Of a DNA stretch of 64,000 bases, positions 59,067 through 64,000 are shown in pieces. The DNA comes from Roseinatronobacter sp052379845 (lineage in GTDB: Bacteria > Pseudomonadota > Alphaproteobacteria > Rhodobacterales > Rhodobacteraceae), in assembly GCA_052379845.1 (NCBI GenBank), contig JBQTCF010000008.1; one strand, written 5' to 3'. The notes below the pieces were generated by a model. It worked only from the letters and a program-made list of their open reading frames with translations. It did no database searches and was not told the origin of the DNA. A program made the position numbers and the translations under genes. Position 1 is the stretch's first letter; each line of letters starts with the position of its first letter.

Positions 59067-60587
59067 ATGTTTGACATGCTTCTCCAAGGCTTCGCGGCGG
59101 TCCTGTCCCCGCAGATTTTCATCCTGATCACCATCGGCGTGGCCGTGGGCATTGTGTTCGGCGCGGTTCCGGGGCTGACGGCGGTCATGGCCATCGCGCT
59201 GACCTTGCCCATGACCTACAGCCTTGGGGCCGCAGCGGGGATTTCGCTGTTGATCGCGCTGTTTGTGGGGGCCACATCCGGCGCCCTGATTTCGGCAATC
59301 TTGCTGAAAATTCCCGGCACGCCATCATCCATCGCCACCACATTTGACGGCGGCCCCATGATGGAAAAGGGCGAAGGCGCAAAAGCGCTGGGTGTGGGGA
59401 TCGTGTTTTCCTTCCTTGGCACCATCATGTCCATCGCGGCGCTGATGTTCATTGCCCCATCCTTGGCGCGGGTGGCGCTGTCCTTCGGTCCGCATGAATA
59501 TTTCGCCATTGCCGTGTTTTCACTGACCTTGATTGCCACGCTGTCATCAGGGTCCATGATCAAGGGCATTTTCGCGGGTGTCGCGGGGTTTGCCGTGTCG
59601 ACTGTGGGCATTGCGCCCGTGGATGCGATCACGCGCTATACATTCGGGCGGGTGGAAATTAACGCAGGCTTTTCCATCCTGACCGTGCTGGTGGGCATGT
59701 TCGCCATTGCCGAGGTTATTCGCGTGGCCGAACAGGCGCGCAAGCGTGGCGATATGCCCCCTGCCGCCCCGCTGATGGTCAAGATCAAAGGCTTCGGGTT
59801 TTCCATGGCGGAATTTCTGGGCCAGATCCCCAACGCCATCCGGTCGGGGCTGATTGGTATTTCCATTGGCATTCTGCCCGGTATAGGCGCGGGCACGTCC
59901 AACATCATTTCCTATATCGCCGCCAAGAAACGGTCCAAAACGCCCGAAAAATTCGGCAAGGGCACGATTGAAGGGGTGGTTGCCAGTGAAACCGCGAATA
60001 ACGCGGGCATTGGCGGGGCCATGATCCCGTTGTTGACGCTGGGCATTCCGGGCGATGCGGTGACCGCCATTTTGCTGGGCGGGCTGATGATCCATGGCAT
60101 CCAGCCCGGCCCCATGCTGTTCATCACCCAAGGGGCGTTGGTCTATACCATCTTTGCCGCGCTGATTGTGTCGGCCTTCATGATGCTGGTGCTGGAATTT
60201 CTGGGCCTGCGCGTCTTTATCCGGTTGCTGGCCATTCCCAAACACATCCTTTTGCCGGTCATTCTGGTTCTGTGTGCGGTGGGGGCGTTTGGCCTGTCCA
60301 GCCGTGTGTTCGATGTGTGGACCATTCTGGCCTTCGGGGTGCTGGGCTATGCTTTCGTCAAGGCGGGCATTCCCACCGCGCCCTTCATCATCGGGTTTAT
60401 CCTTGGCCCCATGGCTGAAACCAATTTCCGGCGCGGATTGCAGCTGTCGGCAGGCGATTTCACCGGCTTCATCACAAACCCCATCGCAGGCACCTTCCTT
60501 GGTTTGGCGGCGCTGTCGATCCTGTGGCAGGTCTATTCCGCGCTGCGCCCCAAACCCGTCAAGACATTCTCGGATATTGTCGAGTGA
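59067..60587 (+). CDS. Tripartite tricarboxylate transporter large permease (TctA family)
   Basis: A 506-residue membrane protein with about eleven or twelve hydrophobic segments and strong TctA motifs: GAVPGLTAVMAIALTLPMTY, ILLKIPGTPSSIATTFDGGPMMEKGEGAKALG, GILPGIGAGTSNIISYIAAKKRSKTPEKFGKGTIEGVVASETANNAGIGGAMIPLLTLGIPGD. It forms the main channel of the importer. TAAGGA precedes the ATG. The dehydratase gene follows after 31 bases. Confidence 0.94.
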   Translation: MFDMLLQGFAAVLSPQIFILITIGVAVGIVFGAVPGLTAVMAIALTLPMTYSLGAAAGISLLIALFVGATSGALISAILLKIPGTPSSIATTFDGGPMMEKGEGAKALGVGIVFSFLGTIMSIAALMFIAPSLARVALSFGPHEYFAIAVFSLTLIATLSSGSMIKGIFAGVAGFAVSTVGIAPVDAITRYTFGRVEINAGFSILTVLVGMFAIAEVIRVAEQARKRGDMPPAAPLMVKIKGFGFSMAEFLGQIPNAIRSGLIGISIGILPGIGAGTSNIISYIAAKKRSKTPEKFGKGTIEGVVASETANNAGIGGAMIPLLTLGIPGDAVTAILLGGLMIHGIQPGPMLFITQGALVYTIFAALIVSAFMMLVLEFLGLRVFIRLLAIPKHILLPVILVLCAVGAFGLSSRVFDVWTILAFGVLGYAFVKAGIPTAPFIIGFILGPMAETNFRRGLQLSAGDFTGFITNPIAGTFLGLAALSILWQVYSALRPKPVKTFSDIVE

Positions 60588-60618
60588 TCCGCACAATACC
60601 CCCGTATCGGAGCAAAAC

Positions 60619-62355
60619 ATGACCCGCATCAAAACCCCTGAAACCCTGCGCAGTGCGCGCTGGTTTGGCCCTGATGATCTGCGCAGTTTCGGCCATCGGT
60701 CACGGCTGATGCAGCTGGGCTATTCCGAGGCCGACTTTATGGGCAAGCCGATCATCGGCATTCTGAACACATGGTCGGAACTGAATTCCTGCCATTCCCA
60801 TTTCCGCGAACGCGCCAAGGATGTGAAACGCGGGGTGTTTCAGGCGGGCGGCTTTGCTGTTGAACTGCCGTCCCTGTCGGTGGATGAAAGCTTCACCAAA
60901 CCCACATCCATGCTGTATCGCAACATGCTGGCCATGGAAACAGAGGAGATGATACGCTCTCACCCCCTTGATGGGGTGGTGCTGATGGGGGGGTGTGACA
61001 AGACCACGCCGGGGCTGGTCATGGGCGCACTGACAGCGGGCGTGCCCATGATTTACCTGCCTGCGGGGCCAATGCTGCGCGGCAATTACGCGGGGCGCGC
61101 GCTGGGGTCGGGGTCGGATGCGTGGAAATACTGGGATGAGCGGCGCGCGGGCAATATCCCGGATGATGAATGGCAGGGGTTGCAGGGCGGCATTGCGCGC
61201 TCAGCCGGGGTGTGCATGACCATGGGCACCGCCAGCACCATGACCGCCATTGCCGACGCCATGGGCCTGACGCTGCCGGGCGCGTCATCCGTGCCCGCCG
61301 TGGACAGCGGCCATCAGCGCATGGCCGCCGATTGCGGGCGGCGCATTGTCGATATGGTCTGGGAAGACCTGACACCTGACCGCATTGTGACCGAAGCGGC
61401 GGTGAAAAATGCGGCCATCGTGGCCATGGCCACGGGCTGTTCCACCAATGCGGTGGTCCATCTTATTGCCATGGCGCGGCGCGCAGGCGTCAACCTGACA
61501 TTGGATGATCTGGACGCGCTGGGGCGCACGACGCCCCTGATTGCCAATATCCGCCCCGCAGGCAAAGATTACCTGATGGAGGATTTCTTCTATGCAGGCG
61601 GCCTGCGTGCCTTGATGAAACAGATTGAAGAACGCCTTGATACATCCTGCCTGACCGTCACCGGCAAAACCATGGGCGAAAATCTGGAAGGGGCGCAGGT
61701 CTTCAATGATGATGTCATCCGCCCGCTGTCAAACCCTGTTTATCACGAAGGGTCGCTGGCCGTGCTACGCGGCAATCTGTGCCCTGATGGTGCGGTCATC
61801 AAACCCGCCGCCTGTGACCCGAAATATCATGTCCACGAAGGGCCAGCGCTGGTCTTCGACAGCTACCCGGCGATGAAGGCCGCGATTGACGATGAAACCC
61901 TTGATGTGACGCCCGACCATGTGCTGGTGTTGCGCAATGCAGGCCCCCTTGGCGGGCCGGGCTTCCCCGAATGGGGCATGCTGCCCATCCCCAAGGCGCT
62001 TATCAAACAAGGCCACCGCGATATGCTGCGCATTTCCGATGCGCGTATGTCGGGCACATCCTACGGGGCTTGCGTGCTGCATGTGGCGCCGGAATCTTTC
62101 GTGGGCGGGCCGCTTGCATTGCTGAAAACCGGCGATATTGTGCGGCTGGACCTGCCTGCGCGCAGGCTGGATATGCTGGTGGATGATGCGGAACTGGAGG
62201 CGCGGCGCGCGGCCCTGCCCGCGCCCGAACCCCGCTTTGAACGCGGGTGGGGGTGGATGTTCTCCAAGCATGTTGCGCAGGCCGACACGGGCTGCGACTT
62301 CGACTTTCTGGAACGCGATTTCGGCCGCCCGGCAGGCGAGCCGGACATATATTGA
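60619..62355 (+). CDS. IlvD/Edd-family pentonate dehydratase (L-arabinonate/D-xylonate type)
   Basis: A 578-residue Fe-S dehydratase. Cluster cysteines lie in SELNSCHSHFRERA, LMGGCDKTTPG and AGVCMTMGTASTM, a pattern of the [2Fe-2S] pentonate dehydratases. SFTKPTSMLYRNMLAMETEEMIRSHPLDG and the length (close to 580 residues) fit L-arabinonate dehydratase. It would convert a sugar acid to its 2-keto-3-deoxy acid. GGAG precedes the ATG; the long upstream extension overlaps TctA and is rejected. A DapA-family enzyme follows, giving a dehydratase plus keto-deoxy-acid enzyme pair. Confidence 0.9.
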   Translation: MTRIKTPETLRSARWFGPDDLRSFGHRSRLMQLGYSEADFMGKPIIGILNTWSELNSCHSHFRERAKDVKRGVFQAGGFAVELPSLSVDESFTKPTSMLYRNMLAMETEEMIRSHPLDGVVLMGGCDKTTPGLVMGALTAGVPMIYLPAGPMLRGNYAGRALGSGSDAWKYWDERRAGNIPDDEWQGLQGGIARSAGVCMTMGTASTMTAIADAMGLTLPGASSVPAVDSGHQRMAADCGRRIVDMVWEDLTPDRIVTEAAVKNAAIVAMATGCSTNAVVHLIAMARRAGVNLTLDDLDALGRTTPLIANIRPAGKDYLMEDFFYAGGLRALMKQIEERLDTSCLTVTGKTMGENLEGAQVFNDDVIRPLSNPVYHEGSLAVLRGNLCPDGAVIKPAACDPKYHVHEGPALVFDSYPAMKAAIDDETLDVTPDHVLVLRNAGPLGGPGFPEWGMLPIPKALIKQGHRDMLRISDARMSGTSYGACVLHVAPESFVGGPLALLKTGDIVRLDLPARRLDMLVDDAELEARRAALPAPEPRFERGWGWMFSKHVAQADTGCDFDFLERDFGRPAGEPDIY

Positions 62356-62365
62356 GGGGGCGCAT

Positions 62366-63265
62366 ATGACACTGACACTGGACCAGGCACTTAGCGGCAT
62401 TTCCGGCATTCTGGTCACGCCATATGACGCGCGCGGCGATATTGCCCCTGACCGTCTGGCCCCCATTGTGGACCGCGCGCTAAACGCTGGCCTGCATATG
62501 CCGGTGGTCAATGGCAATACGGGCGAATTCTACGCCCTGACCACGAGCGAGGCCTGCACCATGGCGCGCGAAGTTGTGGCACTGGTGGATGGGCGCGCGC
62601 CCGTGCTGGCCGGTGTCGGGCGCGGCCTGCGCGATGCGGTTGCGCTGGCGCGGGCCTCAAGTGATGCGGGCGCGACTGCGCTGATGGTCCACCAGCCCCC
62701 TGACCCGTTCGTGGCCCCGCGCGGTGTGGTCGATTATCTGAATGCGATCAATGACGCATCCGGCGGGTTGCCGATGATGCTGTATCTGCGCAATGACACC
62801 ATCGGCACCCGCGCCATTGCTGATCTGTGCGCCGTGCCCAATGTGCGCGGCGTGAAATGGGCCACCCCCAACCCGTTGCGGCTGGCCGAAGCCATCGCCG
62901 CCTGCGACCCCGCCATCACTTGGGTGGGCGGTCTGGCCGAAGTCTGGGCGCCGGTCTTCTATGCGGTGGGCGCGCGGGGCTTCACATCGGGGCTGATCAA
63001 TGTCTGGCCCGAACGGTCGCTGGCCATTCATGCGGCATTGGAAGCGGGGGACTACCGCACAGCCAACACCCTGATTGCAGGCATGCGCGCATTTGAAGAT
63101 ATCCGCGCCGAGGAAATGAACGGCACCAACGTGACCGGCGTCAAGGCCGCGCTGCAGGCCACAGGCCATGATTGCGGCCCCACCCGCGCCCCGTCTGCAT
63201 GGCCCCTGACTGATGACCAGAAAACCCGCCTTGCGCAGTTTCTGACCCAGAACAACCTGACCTGA
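62366..63265 (+). CDS. DapA/DHDPS-family lyase or dehydratase (keto-deoxy sugar acid)
   Basis: A 299-residue TIM-barrel protein of the DHDPS family. The N-terminal ILVTPYDARGDIAPDRL, the NGNTGEFYALT motif, the tyrosine segment MMLYLRND and the Schiff-base lysine in VRGVKWATPN are visible. In pentonate pathways this family includes 2-keto-3-deoxy-L-arabinonate dehydratase and aldolases, so it probably acts on the product of the preceding dehydratase. GAGGGG lies about 7 bases before the ATG at 62366. Whether it dehydrates or cleaves cannot be decided by eye. Confidence 0.87.
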   Translation: MTLTLDQALSGISGILVTPYDARGDIAPDRLAPIVDRALNAGLHMPVVNGNTGEFYALTTSEACTMAREVVALVDGRAPVLAGVGRGLRDAVALARASSDAGATALMVHQPPDPFVAPRGVVDYLNAINDASGGLPMMLYLRNDTIGTRAIADLCAVPNVRGVKWATPNPLRLAEAIAACDPAITWVGGLAEVWAPVFYAVGARGFTSGLINVWPERSLAIHAALEAGDYRTANTLIAGMRAFEDIRAEEMNGTNVTGVKAALQATGHDCGPTRAPSAWPLTDDQKTRLAQFLTQNNLT

Positions 63266-63277
63266 CAGGACAACACA

Positions 63278-64000
63278 ATGACCCAATACACCCTTTCCGA
63301 CAGCACCCGCGCGACACTGAAAAAAGTCTCCACCGCCTCCGTGGCCACGGCGCTTTATAAACGCGGGCTGCGCAACCAGTTCATTCAGGGCGTGCGTGCC
63401 GTTGCGCCCAAATCGGAAATCATGGTCGGGCAGGCATTTACGCTGCGCTACATCCCCGCGCGCGAGGATCGCAACCCCATCACGGCCTTTCGTGACCCCA
63501 AACACCCGCAGCGCGTGGCCATGGAAACCTGTCCGGCCGGGCATGTGCTGGTCATGGATGCGCGCGGCGATGCGCGCGCCGCCACAGCGGGGTCCATCCT
63601 GCTTACACGGCTGGCCATGCGCGGGGCCGCTGGCGTGGTGTCCGATGGCGGCTTTCGCGACATGGCCGGTATTGGCGCGCTGGACATGCCCGCCTATTGC
63701 GCTGGCCCCTCCGCGCCCACCAACCTGACCTTGCATGAAGCGCTGGACATCAACATTCCCGTGGCCTGCGGGGGTGTGGCGGTGTTTCCGGGCGACGTGC
63801 TGCTGGGGGACGGGGACGGCGTGATGGTCATTCCGGCCCATCTGGTGGAAGATATCGCCGCCGAATGCGCCGAGATGGAAGTGTTCGAAGATTTCGTGCT
63901 GCAACAGGTCGAAGCGGGCGCTGCCATCATCGGGCTTTACCCCCCCACCGAGGAGTCGAACCTGACCAAATTCGCCGCATGGCGCGCACAAACCGGACGT
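63278..64000 (+). CDS. RraA-like aldolase/demethylmenaquinone methyltransferase-family protein, partial
   Basis: The first 241 codons are visible and the gene runs past the window end. The fold signature DGGFRDMAGIGALDMPAYCAGPSAPT contains the D-G-G-x-R-D motif of HMG/RraA-type aldolases, and the C-terminal GGVAVFPGDVLLGDGDGVMVIP is typical. Family members cleave 4-hydroxy-2-oxo acids (for example 4-hydroxy-4-methyl-2-oxoglutarate) to pyruvate or oxaloacetate products. AGGA precedes the ATG, 12 bases after the DapA-family gene. It probably completes the sugar-acid route or acts on a side product. Confidence 0.85.
   Translation, partial: MTQYTLSDSTRATLKKVSTASVATALYKRGLRNQFIQGVRAVAPKSEIMVGQAFTLRYIPAREDRNPITAFRDPKHPQRVAMETCPAGHVLVMDARGDARAATAGSILLTRLAMRGAAGVVSDGGFRDMAGIGALDMPAYCAGPSAPTNLTLHEALDINIPVACGGVAVFPGDVLLGDGDGVMVIPAHLVEDIAAECAEMEVFEDFVLQQVEAGAAIIGLYPPTEESNLTKFAAWRAQTGR

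Noticed and set aside
62657..63991. 444-codon open frame on the minus strand
   Set aside because: It is opposite the DapA-family and RraA-like genes, both with clear motifs and ribosome sites.
1..64000. CRISPR arrays, tRNA or rRNA genes, phage and integrase genes
   Set aside because: I looked for regularly spaced repeats, tRNA-like cloverleaf ends and mobile-element proteins and found none that I can support.

Overview
The window reads as chromosomal DNA of a GC-rich alphaproteobacterium, most likely of the Rhodobacterales (Rhodobacteraceae/Roseobacter type). This rests on gene content: TRAP and tripartite tricarboxylate transporters, a RutR-type reductive pyrimidine operon, many ATGA stop/start overlaps, and short GC-rich palindromic repeats between genes. 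I see no rRNA, tRNA, CRISPR array, transposase or phage gene. It is a dense array of catabolic modules, each with its own transporter and regulator.

Region 1 (1-25959) is a purine-type or N-alkyl-heterocycle catabolic island. A 406 bp divergent gap (6470-6875) separates two arms. The left arm encodes a guanine-deaminase-like enzyme, an 8-oxoguanine-deaminase-type amidohydrolase, a 2OG-Fe(II) oxygenase, an alpha/beta hydrolase and a nucleoside-type ABC transporter that runs off the window edge. The right arm encodes an NMT1-type ABC transporter, another amidohydrolase and a second 2OG-Fe(II) oxygenase. Next, on the minus strand (22140 down to 12091), comes an operon for a two-subunit thiamine-diphosphate enzyme, a GMC oxidoreductase, a third amidohydrolase, a Rieske-less oxygenase, a xanthine-dehydrogenase-type hydroxylase (fused FAD-Mo chain plus separate Fe-S chain) and an aldehyde dehydrogenase. 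Upstream lie a LysR regulator, a GST-like protein, a stand-alone Rieske protein and a small acylphosphatase-like protein. A second Rieske-less oxygenase diverges from them. Together these make a split Rieske oxygenase resembling the caffeine-pathway NdmC/NdmE/NdmD logic, but with the Rieske domain on its own polypeptide. Two near-identical 19 bp palindromes, one in front of each operon, are the likely LysR sites. The suggested route is uptake, deamination, N-dealkylation and C8 hydroxylation of modified purines; the substrate is inference.

Region 2 (25992-34302) holds a TRAP transporter and a short-chain dehydrogenase, divergent from an IclR regulator, a thiolase-like protein, an acyl-CoA ligase and a tandem DUF296 protein. 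It looks like CoA-dependent catabolism of an unknown carboxylic acid.

Region 3 (34558-43797) is a glucuronide/hexuronate locus: GH31 glycosidase, TRAP transporter, GH2 beta-glucuronidase, UxuR-like GntR regulator and mannonate dehydratase. An ExuR/UxuR-like operator lies in the divergent promoter region.

Region 4 (44076-54220) is the reductive pyrimidine pathway: PreT, PreA, a RutR-type regulator, a ureidopropionase-type hydrolase, dihydropyrimidinase and an NMT1-type ABC transporter, with two RutR-like palindromes. An orphan MFS transporter follows.

Region 5 (55904-64000) holds two tandem GntR regulators divergent from a tripartite tricarboxylate transporter, a pentonate dehydratase (IlvD/Edd), a DapA-family enzyme and an RraA-like aldolase cut by the window end. 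It is a sugar-acid (arabinonate/xylonate type) module.
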